Source: Apricaphanius iberus (lineage: Eukaryota; Chordata; Actinopteri; Cyprinodontiformes; Aphaniidae). Taken from it: DNA of 64,000 nt. Made by a program: the position numbers and the translations under genes. The DNA lies in the NCBI GenBank assembly GCA_028564705.1, contig JAPXFQ010000250.1, positions 1,302,001 through 1,366,000 of the forward strand. Direction: 5' to 3'. A model generated the notes under the pieces. The model was not told the origin of the DNA and did not search any database. It was given only the letters and a program-made list of their open reading frames with translations. Of the stretch, positions 43,601-49,299 are shown piece after piece; position 1 is the stretch's first letter; each line of letters begins with the position of its first letter.

Positions 43601-44158
43601 CATTTCAAACTGACCAGCGAATATTTTTTGCAAATAGAATTCAAGTTTCCTCTTGTTGACTGTCAGTAAACATGCATGTGCATTTCACAAACCTGTGAAG
43701 ATGGGGCCAAATACACGGGCTGCTCCGTGTCCTCATGTTTACAGTTGCCAACTTGCCATAGTAGTAGAGAGCCATCATGGAGAGGTCATTTATATAGCAG
43801 AAATTACGTGCAGCTGCATATACTCAAAGTTTTAGACAAGTTTTATAAATGGGCTCCTGGATTTTTTGGGGAAAAGTAACAAGAAAGGCACGGAAAATAG
43901 AAACCAATGTTGGAAAGAAAGCAAATGTGTGCAGGAATGTGGTCGGATGAGTGTGGTAGGAAGCACTGCACGGAAGTTACCAATGAATCCCAATGAAATA
44001 GATTGAAGTTTGTGATTGTAATGTGACCAAATGCAATATGAATAGCTTTGCAAGCCACTTTATACATCTAGATATTATAAACATCCTCCTTTCATTGTTT
44101 CTAACGTGTTTATTGTTCTCCTCAGGGCCAGAGAGCAGAGAAAGGACAGGGGTCCTGA
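214..44158 (+). CDS. camta1: camta1, calmodulin-binding transcription activator 1 (5' partial gene; 19 coding exons)
   Basis: Coding exons: 214-281, 8196-8331, 14001-14072, 17158-17311, 22451-24303, 25305-25431, 25777-25911, 33092-33240, 35310-35494, 35567-35645, 35728-35995, 38212-38735, 38878-39023, 39164-39410, 39568-39636, 41347-41492, 41579-41650, 41788-41818, 44126-44158. All phases agree and give 1,497 codons plus stop. Order along the partial protein: CG-1 DNA-binding domain (1-143), transactivation region (144-761), TIG/IPT fold (762-848), short coiled coil (849-898), ankyrin repeats (899-1040), Pro/Asn-rich linker, IQ motifs (1382-1477), conserved tail (1477-1497). CAMTAs are nuclear, Ca2+/calmodulin-linked transcription activators. 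CAMTA1 rather than CAMTA2 is indicated by VFMSEVT, the block DPDCFLNNPKQGQTYGGG and the tail EKGQGS. The first exons are upstream of the window. The exon that should follow 17311 was not found (see findings). Whether this is an a or b teleost copy cannot be told. Confidence 0.95.
1335..2470 (-). mobile_element. hAT (ZBED-type) transposon remnant with decayed BED finger
   Basis: Terminal inverted repeats GCTGGGCAATATG (left) and CATATCGCCCAGCCC (right) bound about 1.1 kb. A minus-strand frame (1523-2059) contains a BED-finger-like stretch with FGYKKTNADQTTVVCK, then ESNTTHLFYQLLKNQDEY. The metal ligands are broken: the second Cys of C-x2-C reads Tyr, and the two His positions expected in HLK..H read Gln. 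It is a fossil with no catalytic domain visible. The same terminal motif recurs at 33587. Confidence 0.7.
3310..3460. repeat. Fragment of the gggcgatat-type hAT repeat
   Basis: The stretch around GCTTGATGACATCATCAAAG through TATATTGCCCA parallels 34050-34155 (GCTTAATGATATCATCAAAA ... TATATTGCCCA). Only the terminal part is recognisable. Confidence 0.45.
6345..7687 (+). mobile_element. Tc1/mariner transposon remnant
   Basis: The left end resembles the common teleost Tc1 terminus (ACTTTTTCACATTTTGTC) and the right end is its inverse (CACAAAATG ... CCTTTGCAAGGCA). The interior from 6615 to 7350 follows a Tc1 transposase gene on the plus strand: a helix-turn-helix region around GAGAAGTTTAAAGAAGGG, then CCAAGCTTTGAACATCCC, and later GAATGGCCTAGTTAAAGTCC. 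The frame is broken many times, so it is inactive. Confidence 0.75.
8196..8331 (+). CDS. camta1: camta1 exon: CG-1 basic core and NLS
   Basis: The acceptor is ctccag and the donor gtaaga. The exon encodes PQNGSMILYNRKKVKYRKDG, then YCWKKRKDGKTTREDHMKLK and VQGVE. This is the most conserved, Lys/Arg-rich part of CG-1. The KKVKYRK and WKKRKDGK clusters fit the family's nuclear localisation and DNA-contact region. Confidence 0.95.
8681..8708. repeat. (TG)n microsatellite
   Basis: A run of GT dinucleotides with one GTAT interruption. Confidence 0.95.
9965..10665 (-). mobile_element. Pogo/Tigger-like element remnant with CENP-B-type helix-turn-helix
   Basis: The ends carry the 'TTATAAGCCGC' signature: CACCTGATTATAAGCCGC on the left and AGATTAAAGGCCGCATGATT on the right. 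A minus-strand frame (10148-10360) reads KAADLAFKEGNRAPSASRNF and later KAFRGNKSRWPKLEVFLDDW. This matches the N-terminal helix-turn-helix and second DNA-binding region of pogo-like transposases and CENP-B. No DDE catalytic domain remains. Confidence 0.7.
11624..12240. mobile_element. Harbinger-like MITE (617 bp)
   Basis: A near-perfect terminal inverted repeat GGCTACGTTCACACTGCAG / CTGCAGTGTGGACGTAGCC bounds the element, and AAT flanks both sides. Inside are several copies of AAATCCGACTTTTT-like words. A minus-strand frame (11819-12028) reads MAATDVSVFSAVYQFLHCRN, resembling a recurrent fish element ORF. The superfamily is inferred from recall. Confidence 0.65.
12444..12863 (-). pseudogene. 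THAP-like zinc-finger reading frame (repeat-derived?)
   Basis: A 139-codon minus-strand frame, not linked to any exon of the host gene. About residues 46-109 show an intact C2CH pattern: CTVPGC, 39 residues, then CGKHF, with a central Trp (SLWIYF) and a later LIPTLREP resembling the AVPTIF box of THAP domains. THAP domains are sequence-specific DNA-binding modules found in cellular factors and P-element transposases. No transposase follows, so it is either a transposon fragment or a single-exon DNA-binding remnant. Expression is unknown. Confidence 0.45.
14001..14072 (+). CDS. camta1: camta1 exon: CG-1 CLYGCYVHSS segment
   Basis: A 72-nt in-phase exon after a long CT-rich tract ending ctccag, with donor gtaagc. 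It encodes CLYGCYVHSSIIPTFHRRCY, then WLLQ, identical to the vertebrate CAMTA1 I recall. Confidence 0.95.
14073..17157 (+). other. camta1 intron (3.1 kb)
   Basis: The intron runs gtaagc to cttcag. It is mostly AT-rich unique sequence, with CA-rich tracts near 15885, at 16664-16693 (microsatellite) and near 16826. No gene-like frame was recognised; the 166-codon frame at 15692 is CA-repeat-rich and lacks splice context. Confidence 0.75.
16664..16693. repeat. (CA)n microsatellite
   Basis: About 15 uninterrupted CA units following a CT-rich stretch. Confidence 0.95.
17158..17311 (+). CDS. camta1: camta1 exon: end of CG-1 domain
   Basis: The acceptor is gcttcag and the donor gtgagt. It encodes NPDIVLVHYLNVPAVDDSGK ... 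EWAKWSKEELIGQLKPM plus one base (phase 1). In known CAMTAs the next residues are FHGIKW and so on, from a separate exon. Here that exon was not found, but joining directly to 22451 stays in frame (TGT, Cys). Confidence 0.94.
17437..17843. mobile_element. Foldback MITE (about 407 bp palindrome)
   Basis: The outer arms are CACTGCAAAAATGGTCCAT and the inverse of ATGGACAGTTTTTGCTGTG. The next arms, CAATAATCTTGTTTCCAGCC and GGCTGGAAACAAGATTG, and the inner arms around ACTGGCAGAT/ATCTGCCAGT are also inverted. The whole element could fold into one long imperfect hairpin in the pre-mRNA. Confidence 0.75.
18001..18610 (-). mobile_element. Tc1/mariner fragment
   Basis: It follows the minus-orientation layout of the common teleost Tc1: terminus-like ATTTTATGAGAAATG ... 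AACTGTGAAGTAGAAG, then AGCTCAATCAGACT, TTGCTCTGGCTATGTATG and CTCAATCCATCTTCCC, ending near CAACATGATGCTATCACC. It is truncated and frameless. Confidence 0.65.
21036..22365 (-). mobile_element. Tc1/mariner remnant, nearly full length
   Basis: Same family as at 18001: CCAGCCCCCCTGAGTTGACA near the left end, then ACATGGTTTGTGGCAAAT, CTCTTGGCTGCTTCTCC, AGGTGGACCTCCATGTCTTA, and the right part AAATTACACATAAAGGGACC up to CAATAAAATGCAATATATTT. The transposase lies on the minus strand and has no long frame. Confidence 0.7.
22451..24303 (+). CDS. camta1: camta1 large exon: transactivation region
   Basis: 1,853 nt from acceptor ctgtcag to donor gttagt, one open frame (residues 144-761 of the partial protein). 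It opens with AGSSLHQKCSSVKQRIISSK, then VSSSTSTNQVEVPDTTQSSP, VFMSEVT, PETTMTFDPDCFLNNPKQGQ, LSPSTTLEQMDFSAV, FSDLINDFISVEG and VTDYSPEWSYPE, all CAMTA1 landmarks in order. The spacers are Ser/Gly-rich and differ from mammals. A Gly-rich acidic insert (around 23820) is low complexity. Antisense and alternate frames here are shadows. Confidence 0.96.
24304..25304 (+). other. camta1 intron (1.0 kb)
   Basis: The intron runs gttagt to tacag. It is AT-rich and includes a Tc1 terminal fragment (24762-24890) and nothing else recognisable. Confidence 0.8.
24762..24890. mobile_element. Tc1/mariner terminal fragment
   Basis: GAGTGCCTTGTGAAAGTGTT through GACTTGATGTGATAGAACAG follows the outer end of the teleost Tc1 terminus. 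Only one end is present. Confidence 0.55.
25305..25431 (+). CDS. camta1: camta1 exon: TIG/IPT domain, first half
   Basis: It encodes GGVKVLITGPWLESSSEYSC, then LFDHISVPAALIQPGVLRCY and CP. This is the CAMTA TIG (immunoglobulin-like) fold, used for non-specific DNA contact and dimerisation. Acceptor tacag, donor gttaac, phase 1 exit. Confidence 0.95.
25432..25776 (+). other. camta1 intron (345 bp)
   Basis: A short AT-rich intron from gttaac to ttccag. No element was seen in it. Confidence 0.85.
25777..25911 (+). CDS. camta1: camta1 exon: TIG/IPT domain, second half
   Basis: It encodes HDTGLVMLQVAMGGEVISSS, then VVFEYKARDLPALPSSQHDW and LSLD. This completes the TIG fold and its conserved HDWLSLDD exit. 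Acceptor ttttccag, donor gtaaga. Confidence 0.95.
27102..27115. repeat. Poly-C tract
   Basis: Fourteen consecutive C, about 100 bp upstream of the hAT element. Confidence 0.95.
27219..28148 (-). mobile_element. hAT transposon remnant (GTF2IRD2/ZBED-like transposase)
   Basis: The terminal repeats are CAGGGGTCGGCAACCTT and GGTTTGCCGACCCCT, diagnostic of this hAT group. Read on the minus strand, 27945-28025 gives FLVDITAHLNELNLKLQGAG, then QTILDMR. This closely matches the hAT-derived transposase segment found in GTF2IRD2- and ZBED-type proteins. The rest of the transposase is eroded or deleted. Confidence 0.75.
28434..29573. mobile_element. hAT-like MITE with CGATTA termini
   Basis: The left end reads AGGGCTGCAACTAACGATTA, then CAATCGATTAATCTGTCAAT. 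The right end is ATCGATTAGTTGTTTCAGG. This is a very common vertebrate non-autonomous repeat signature. About 1.1 kb, AT-rich inside, no transposase seen. Confidence 0.6.
30268..30570 (+). mobile_element. tRNA-derived SINE
   Basis: A B-box-like AGTTCGAACCC (about 30349) follows a tRNA-like head. The body CCCTAGGGCAGCTGTGGCTA and the tail with GAATGACTGAATTTACAGTA match the conserved body and tail of the V-SINE/AFC-type SINEs of spiny-rayed fish as I recall them. The family name is from memory. Confidence 0.65.
30641..30905. mobile_element. Internally deleted Tc1 derivative
   Basis: One end (TTTTTATGCGATAGACCAAG) is followed within 200 bp by sequence of the opposite end (GAGATTAAATTACAG ... 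ACTAATTAGGTGACCTCTGA). The transposase centre is therefore missing. Confidence 0.6.
31235..32023 (+). promoter_or_regulatory. CpG-rich intronic block, candidate internal camta1 promoter and first exon
   Basis: CpG dinucleotides are dense here (runs such as GACGGCGCGCTCCG and GGCGATGACGAGCGAGC), while the flanking introns have almost none. A pyrimidine-rich segment near 31790-31845 and a CAA/CAG-repeat stretch lead to CGTTCAG at 32023 followed by donor-like gtgtgt. Splicing to 33092 would give a transcript whose first good in-frame ATG is 33106 (A at -3), coding for coiled coil, ankyrin and IQ parts without CG-1. This is inference from composition and splice signals only. Confidence 0.45.
32340..32540 (-). 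mobile_element. Tc1/mariner fragment
   Basis: ACCCAGTTCTGCTTTAAACT, CATGATGCTGTTTGTTCACT and ACAGAACAGCTGTATTTACA follow the minus-oriented Tc1 interior, with both ends absent. Confidence 0.65.
33092..33240 (+). CDS. camta1: camta1 exon: QFRMSILERLEQMEQRMAEI segment
   Basis: Acceptor cccacag, donor gtaagc. It encodes TQFRMSILERLEQMEQRMAE, then a variable Gly-rich tail ending NDLRSQ. The heptad-like LERLEQMEQRM is a short coiled coil between TIG and ankyrin domains. An in-frame ATG at 33106 has a purine at -3. Confidence 0.93.
33450..33573. repeat. 124-bp direct repeat, copy 1
   Basis: Identical base for base to 34743-34866. It starts ACAATGTTGTTATAAGATTA and ends CCAGCTGCTGTTCTT. Confidence 0.9.
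33587..34155. mobile_element. gggcgatat-type hAT fragment
   Basis: It opens GGCTGGGCGATATAGAC and ends TATATTGCCCA, the same termini as at 1335-2470. About 570 bp, AT-rich, no coding remnant. Confidence 0.6.
34222..35284. mobile_element. TTAA-flanked inverted-repeat element (about 1.06 kb)
   Basis: The left end is TTAA then AGGGACTATATCATGC. The right end is GCATGATATAGGCCCT then TTAA. The duplicated TTAA suggests a piggyBac-type target. The minus-strand frame 34735-34980 includes SWIKEKRRLMDREV followed by a donor-like gtaagt, origin unknown. It contains copy 2 of the 124-bp repeat. Confidence 0.6.
34743..34866. repeat. 124-bp direct repeat, copy 2
   Basis: A perfect copy of 33450-33573, lying inside the TTAA-flanked element. 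Flanks differ on both sides. Confidence 0.9.
35310..35494 (+). CDS. camta1: camta1 exon: start of ankyrin region
   Basis: It encodes SSPDQSTFEGRVVVVCEKMM, then NSRGMTLLHLAAAQGYAGLI and QTLIRW. MTLLHLAAAQGY is a typical ankyrin helix-turn-helix. Acceptor cttcag, donor gtgagt, phase 2 exit. Confidence 0.96.
35567..35645 (+). CDS. camta1: camta1 exon: ankyrin region, DPLNVDHFSCTPL
   Basis: A 79-nt exon from ccacag to gtgagt. It encodes TKHADSIDLELEVDPLNVDH, then FSCTPL, identical to the family consensus I recall. Confidence 0.95.
35728..35995 (+). CDS. camta1: camta1 exon: ankyrin repeats, second part
   Basis: It encodes MWACALGHTEAALVLYQWDP, SIPDSLGRLPL-type text (AIPDSLGRLPLNIARSRGHT) and LAELLEQLQQ, then a variable tail with DSWMEKW. 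Acceptor tctgcag. The donor after CCAG is gtccaa, weaker than usual but required by phase. Confidence 0.93.
35996..38211 (+). other. camta1 intron (2.2 kb)
   Basis: The intron runs gtccaa to ctgcag. It contains a Tc1-type fragment (36665-37350). The 109-codon frame at 37543 has no recognisable domain or splice context. The rest is unremarkable. Confidence 0.75.
36665..37350. mobile_element. Tc1/mariner-type fragment
   Basis: ATACAGTGCCTTACAAAATA begins a Tc1-like terminus, and the inverse-oriented TTGATTTAGTCTATCACATG lies at the other end. The interior carries no intact transposase. Confidence 0.5.
38212..38735 (+). CDS. camta1: camta1 exon: Pro/Asn/Ser-rich linker
   Basis: 174 codons plus two bases, from ctgcag to donor gtatag. 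It starts EVRRNRTENQ and includes PPPAKRLKSNP, paralleling the ELRRPRSEP and PKKHKLNPE of mammalian CAMTA1, and ends NPEDLQ. It is low complexity and weakly conserved, placed by position and frame. The acceptor tandem gcag|ag could shift the start by two bases, but only 38212 keeps the frame. Confidence 0.85.
38878..39023 (+). CDS. camta1: camta1 exon: VDITMLADHIMDAS segment
   Basis: It encodes VDITMLADHIMDASAGRLKQ ... DVKSLSGYLDEVE. This matches the VNMMTLAEHIIEATPDRIKQ block of CAMTA1. The acceptor ttaaag has a poor pyrimidine tract. The donor gtgagt is strong. Confidence 0.88.
39164..39410 (+). CDS. camta1: camta1 exon: pre-IQ segment (GC donor)
   Basis: It encodes FLKSKPKATSPKPNSLSGLE, FDWSSFLCAAMKEEKL and EQQELYETIRHALHSLRKHK, corresponding to the WSEFLSAS and EQRELYEAARLVQTAFRKYK blocks. 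The donor is AAG|gcaagt, a GC-AG intron, fixed by the next exon starting with Gly-Pro in phase 0. Confidence 0.9.
39568..39636 (+). CDS. camta1: camta1 exon: first IQ motif
   Basis: A 69-nt exon encoding GPIQEQHKEIAAVIQRCYKR, then YKQ. IQRCYKRYK fits IQxxx[RK]xxx[RK], a calmodulin-binding motif. Acceptor tctcag, donor gtaaga. Confidence 0.95.
39637..41346 (+). other. camta1 intron (1.7 kb)
   Basis: The intron runs gtaaga to ttgcag. It contains a probable hAT-type terminus (from about 39758: GGGAGGGTGAAAATTTACCG) and a Tc1-derived fragment (40925-41290). The middle, with a GC-rich patch near 40140, holds no recognisable gene. Confidence 0.7.
40925..41290. mobile_element. Internally deleted Tc1 derivative
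   Basis: The left terminus ACAGTACCTTGCAAATGTAT ... ACAACCACAAAC and the right inverse AAATTTGTGGTTGTAACAGG lie 350 bp apart. There is no transposase. Confidence 0.65.
41347..41492 (+). CDS. camta1: camta1 exon: IQ motifs 2 and 3
   Basis: It encodes YALYKRMTLAAILIQSRFRS, FHEQRKFQQSRRAAVLIQQY and YRSYKHSL, with two further IQ cores (LIQSRFRSF and LIQQYYRSYK). Acceptor ttgcag, donor gtactc, phase 2 exit. Confidence 0.96.
41579..41650 (+). CDS. camta1: camta1 exon: SLLTKKQNQAARKILRF
   Basis: It encodes SSLLTKKQNQAARKILRFLL, then RCRH. The acceptor is a tandem cagcag (NAGNAG), so one Ser may be included or skipped. I chose the upstream site because known CAMTA1 has two Ser here. Donor gtgagg. 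Confidence 0.94.
41651..41787 (+). other. camta1 intron (137 bp) before microexon
   Basis: The intron runs gtgagg to gctcctatgaag. The acceptor has a weak pyrimidine tract, as is common for microexons. Confidence 0.75.
41788..41818 (+). CDS. camta1: camta1 31-nt microexon
   Basis: With the two bases before it, it encodes SPLMDHRPLKQ, against SPLVDHRLYKR in human CAMTA1 as I recall it. The donor is gtgagt. The conservation of the peptide and the restored reading into EKGQGS make this exon secure despite its size. Confidence 0.88.
42137..42518. mobile_element. Foldback MITE (382 bp)
   Basis: The inverted termini are CCCTGCATCCGAATACCCCT and AGGATTCAGATGCAGGG. Several inverted copies of TACTACGTGGC-like words lie inside. 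No coding capacity. Confidence 0.7.
42628..43122 (+). mobile_element. Tc1/mariner fragment
   Basis: Terminus (GCTTGATTACAACCACAAAG), then transposase 5' region in plus orientation: GTTGTGGAGAAGTTTAGA, CAAGCTTTTTACG and GATCAGAGATGTGGCCAAGA. The 3' part is missing. Confidence 0.65.
43128..43863. mobile_element. Harbinger-like element remnant
   Basis: The inverted termini are CAGGGGTCTCATTTATTAA and TTATAAATGGGCTCCTG. The interior segment near 43617-43790 (GCGAATATTTTTTGCAAATA ... CATCATGGAGAGGTCA) has a diverged relative at 56785-56895. Superfamily by recall. Confidence 0.55.
44126..44158 (+). CDS. camta1: camta1 terminal coding exon
   Basis: The acceptor is ctcctcag. The exon encodes GQRAEKGQGS then TGA, against the human tail RSERIEKGQGT as I recall it. 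If the microexon is skipped, the same exon is read in another frame to a stop at 44199-44201, giving a tail with RAREQRKDRGPENA. Confidence 0.88.
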   Translation, partial: GQRAEKGQGS

Positions 44159-46387
44159 GAATGCATCACCAGTCCCCACACACAGCCGCCTCAGCCTGTG
44201 AGCAATCTACCCCCACCTCCTAATCCATCTCTCCTCTACTCTTCCGCCCTAACCTCCCCTCCTTTTCCATTGGCCTTCCTCTCCTTTTGCCCTCTCCTCT
44301 CTTTCTTGCTCTCAACCTCCCTGGCCTCATTTCTCAAGAGGAAAAAAAAAACTCTTCCAAGACAGACTGAGGACAGGATAGGTGTCCATCATGGCAGCTC
44401 AGACAGACAGACAGACTGCTGGGCAGAGCCCCAGAACCCGGCTCTGCTCACAGCAGTGATCCTCCTCCAGTTTAACTCGGAGGCCATCACATTAACCTCA
44501 TGGCATTCTTTGCACTCCTCATGGGTATGTTTCTTTGCAAGAGCAAGTTGTCAAGCGGGAGAAGCAGAAAAAAAAAAGAAGAAAAGAGGAAGTGCCTGAC
44601 GACGACATCCTTCTGTTTAAGACAGCAGCTGGATGTGCTGAAGAGGCTCCGGCGGGGGAACGGCTGGCTCAAGAAAGAGGCAACTTTGACATTCAAAACA
44701 ACACTCAAAACCCGCTGTGTTTCTTTGTATCCAAACAGAGATATGTGAAAGAATAAGAAACCATAAACCAAAAAAACTCACTTCTATGTTGCATTTGCAT
44801 GCAAGGTCCCCCCATCCTCGCTTATTCCTCCTCTATATCATCCTACAGAGCTACAGTTGCAAATTATGTGCTGATTCAGTATCCCACAGTGTCACCGAAC
44901 CACTCTGACTCACAGGCTTATAAAGCTATAAGTCACCTAATCAAAAAAGGGGAGGAACTGCACTTGAATGTACAAGGAGAATTGTTAGATAAAAGGGAAG
45001 CGACCTGAAAAACGATGTCTTAATTTGCTACATGGACTTTGTATGGAGTCGTTCTCAGCGGCAGCACTTTTGCTCGCCCGACGTGGTGTGTCCGTGTTCG
45101 TTCGATTCAATGCATGTGTTTGAGCTGTGAGCTCCTGCATGCTTGCCAAACTGCTTTAGTGTTGTTTCTTTTTGTATTTCTATGTGTAATTGTGTCTCAT
45201 GTCTTCATCGACTTATCCTTGCCCTGTGTAATGTGAACCGTGTAAGGACAAAGGACTTCTTTTGGGTGCTTAATTTATTATTTATTTATTTAAGGGTCTG
45301 ATTCTTTCTTTAACTGGCTCAAGAGTGGTTTAGCTTGAGACTGGTACCCCAACCCAGAATCCCTCCCTTCCCGGTGTGATAAAATATGACATGTTCCAAT
45401 GGTTAAATGTCTCTGTTAGTTTGTTCTGCGTGAACCTCCAAATCCTAACTGTGGTTTTGAGGACAGAGTCACATGACATTGCCTTGACTTCTTCTTGACT
45501 CCGAGAGGTCTCTATGCTTTCTCTGTAAAGGACATGTGTCCTATACTTGCCCCTGAACAGGGCACCGTTCCCTGTATTAGCCCTATATGGGCGATCAAAT
45601 CCATATTTTGGACTATTGCATATTTCTGTATATAAACTGACGAGGTAAGGGGATACAAGGACCCTGAAACTTTTTCATAAGAAGACTGTATTTAAGATTA
45701 TAAATTATTTTACTTCCCGTAACGAGAACTTTAGACAGAGATCTGGGTACACAGGATGGCATATAGCTTGTAAATAATGTAGATAATACAAACGGAGTAA
45801 CGTGCATGAGATTTAAGAAAAAAGAAACAGCTAAAAGAACATGTTAGTGGCTATGGACTGTGAGAGGATTTTAACTGCTTCACTTTAAGAGTATCCAGTA
45901 TAAGTGTTATTGAAAAAGAACATTTTCTTAAAAGCATGCAAATGAAAATTCTAACATTAGAACAATAAGTGGGAAAACAAAGTAAGCTGAAACCATGATC
46001 TTTCAGACAAAAAAAAAAAACATTTACACTTTGTGCTTTTGTTTCTTGGCTAGCAAAAATTAAACCCATTTTGCCAGTAGTGCCAATCATTATGAATGCT
46101 ATTTTTGCCTAACAACATAGTATGTTATGCTGGGGATACCAGTACCCAGAGGTTAATCAGCAAGATCCACAGTGGCAGCATATGCTGACAGTAAACAATA
46201 GTAACCTAGTTCTAGCTCAGATGTAGACCTACAAGTCCTGAAGTTTGTCTAAAAAGGTAGACTTATGCATTAAACGATGATGGGTACGACGCAAGTGTAA
46301 AAGGTGATTCTACTGGTGCCGGTGACTGTGATGTTTAAATGTGATTGCTATAACTGGTGAATTATTAAGGGAAAGGGATGCCACAAT

Positions 46388-48084
46388 GGATATAAAAAGT
46401 CTACACACGTTAAAATATAAGAATTTTGTGATACAAAAGATTCTCATCTCTTTCCACCTTTACTGTGAAATAATGTGAATCTGTTTCTTTGGTTTATTGT
46501 TTTGTAATATAATTTTACCTGTATTTACCTTCTGTCCAACAAAGGGACTTTATAAATTAAGTTACTTTTTGACCTGTGTGACCACCTATGTAACCCAACA
46601 CTCAATTGAAAACCAACTGAAATCTTACACCAAATAAGATAATGAGATTGCATAAATGTGAAAAAAAAACCTTAACTAAAGATTTGCTAAAATCCGTTTT
46701 GATTTTATTTCAGATTTTGTTTTGTTTGGGTAGGAGTTTGCTTGGAAGAATGATCCAAATCTGTCAGATTGAAAGAACCTCTCCTTTGCAAAGCCCTCCT
46801 CAAATGATGGACATGAACATCGGTTGAGCTATTCTTAATTGTTGAGTCCAATCCAAGGTTTTGTTACAACTGTTCTCCCCAGTTGACTAAAACCCCAGTT
46901 CTACAAAATCAAAAACAGCCCCAAATCACGATCCTGCAACCACCATGCTCTACTGTGGCTGCGGTGTTCTTTCGGCGATGTGGAGTGTCATGTTACACCA
47001 AAGACACCAAAAAAAAATCCAGCCTTGGTTTCAGAGCATAACACATTTTCCCACATGCTTTTGGAAAACTTCATAGGTGGTGTTACAAATTTTAGCCATG
47101 GTTGGATTAATTCCTTTGTATGAAAAGGCATCTGTGTTGCCATCCTAACCCAGAGCCCAGGCATAAGAGTGATACAGGAGATTGTTGTCACATGTGCTAC
47201 ACAGTCAGTACTTGCCAGAACCCTCTGCCGACCTTTAATTGTTGCTGTGGAACTCTCCACTGAAAAGTAATGCAGCTTCAGCTAAAATATATTGCTTCAG
47301 TCGGTCATATTTGAATAAGTTTTTCCAAGTAAAATTATTACATAATTTTCAGTCTGAGAATTTAATAAATATACTTGGATGCACTTTATTCAGTTAGTTT
47401 TAGCTAATTAAAAAAATTAAAAGCTGGAGCTGTATTTTCTTTTTCCTTGTTGGTCAGTTGTTTTCTTCTCTTCTTCATTCTCTTTTGGGGATAAAAGTAA
47501 TGTTACTATGTTACGACATATTTTGTTTGTTAATGCAGTCATTAAAAATCTCTTTTCTGCTCTTCTCCTGGGTGATATATTGTAACAATTAGATCCCTCT
47601 GATAATCTGGAAGCTTTCTGCGATCCACAACCTATGCTCTGTAGTTGTAGGAGAATATTACACTAAAAAAGCAAATGCAGCTCCAACTTAAATAAATTGC
47701 TTTACTTTGTGGCAAGTAACTTGATTAAGTTTATTCAAGTAACTTTACGTTTTTTAGTTTTAAAAAAGTAGATATATTAAGTTTGTTGAATTTAATTCAG
47801 TTGCTTGTGACCGATTAACGCAATTTATTTAAGTTTAGAGCTGCATTTTTCCTTTTTCAGTGTAGAAAAACCTCCTAGAAGTGTTGAACCCTATTTGCAG
47901 TTTGACACAGCAACATCTCTGGTGAAAAGAGAATGTTCACTCCTACACAACCACCTTATTTCAGGTTTATTGTTTAGCCTGAAAGATTTTAGTTTGTTTA
48001 GGAGAAAAATGTTCTGAAATTATTTATTTTTGTTGCATTTTTTTACATAACAAAAAGTGGATGTGTATGTAGACTTTTTATGTC
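46388..48084 (-). mobile_element. Tc1-type transposon with nested insertion
   Basis: The termini are ATATAAAAAGTCTACACAC and GTATGTAGACTTTTTATGTC. A minus-strand frame (46988-47260) gives SMWENVLCSETKAGFFFGVF, the Tc1 transposase catalytic-domain motif MWxNVLWSDE with the Asp eroded (WSDE reads CSE). The frame breaks at 47260, exactly where a second element is inserted. Confidence 0.7.
47258..47862. mobile_element. MITE nested in the Tc1 element
   Basis: The inverted termini are CACTGAAAAGTAATGCAGCT and AGCTGCATTTTTCCTTTTTC. There are further inverted copies of the same motif at about 47430 and 47665, so it may be two abutting or nested copies. Confidence 0.55.
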
Positions 48085-49299
48085 CATTGAACATCCTTTA
48101 CTGTGCGGTTGTGCTCCAGCAACATACTCACTTTTATTAAGACCATCGATCTCATCTACAGCAGATCCATTCCGGCCTCCAGTCAAAAGCTTTCCATCTT
48201 CAAACAGAATGTCTCTGAAGTCATGGTTTGTTTCTTTTTTTTTTTTTCTCCTCATTTTGCCAGCTGTAATTGTATGACATGTAGTTTAACCTTTTGGAAA
48301 GCTCTGTTTAGAAAGTGCCTGCTCAACAACAGAAAACTAATATCAGGAAGTATTGTATATTCTCCTAAATGTTCCCAGTTATCTCTTTATTTTCCTAAAT
48401 TGTGTGTTAAAATTGAACTTCACAGTGTTCTACTCTCTGTTAAAAGCCCTAATTTGTCTGGTATGAATGGATGCTCATGGCCTAATTGATCATATGTGTT
48501 ACTATGTCCGGCTGACAAATATAATAGTTTTGCCCCTACCTTTGTGTGTACTTCTTAGAGGAAGAAAAAACCCATTGAATTCTGCTTTTGTCTGTGAGAG
48601 GCACTATCACGAGACGATTCGGAGCATTGCCATTGGGAGGCCTATCTGCTTTCTAAATCTCACTTTTATTTTGATCCCTGGAAACGATTTTTGCTACTGT
48701 AAAACAAAAACAGAACTCTGAATTCTTTAGCTAGATAAATTGCTTTCACAGACATCCTCTTTGTGTATTTTATTTTTCTGTCGCTCAGTCTTTCACTCGG
48801 ATGTGCTCACACACAACATGGAACACAAAAGTACACGGTCTGGTTAATACAAAAATAAGGCCACATTCTTTCTCTCATGTGCTTATGTCTTTGGGAGGCA
48901 TGAAATCTCTCCCTTATATTATACTCAGGGTTGAAGGACAGGGAGATGGTGTGTGGATTGCATTAACTGCTGGCACACAAGTGCCCCACATGTTGAGGCT
49001 GTGTACATTTGGATGTACATTTGTGTGTGTGCATGGTTTTGAATTCTTCACCTCTCCACTGTGTAGCACCTACAAATTTTTATATGTTCATGTTTAGCAC
49101 ACATGCTCTTATATCTAAAAAAATATCTGCGTCCCTCAAGGTGTGTCATAGATCAGATTTCCAACATAAAACCACCTCGAAATGCTTTTGTGTTTATAGA
49201 TTTTGCTTAAACTCAAATGTTATTCAAAGCAAGTAATAAGAAACTACATCGATCTGTCATACAGGATCCTTTACATGGACAATTTTAGGTGATGCTGAA

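Larger units (their letters stand above)
41819..44125 (+). other. camta1 last intron (2.3 kb)
   Basis: The intron runs gtgagt to cctcag. It contains a short foldback MITE (42137-42518), a Tc1 fragment (42628-43122) and a Harbinger-like element (43128-43863). Confidence 0.75.

Noticed and set aside
44198..44599. 133-codon frame after the camta1 stop
   Set aside because: It lies in a CT-rich 3'UTR, with no domain and no conserved peptide. The camta1 tail is explained by the microexon frame.
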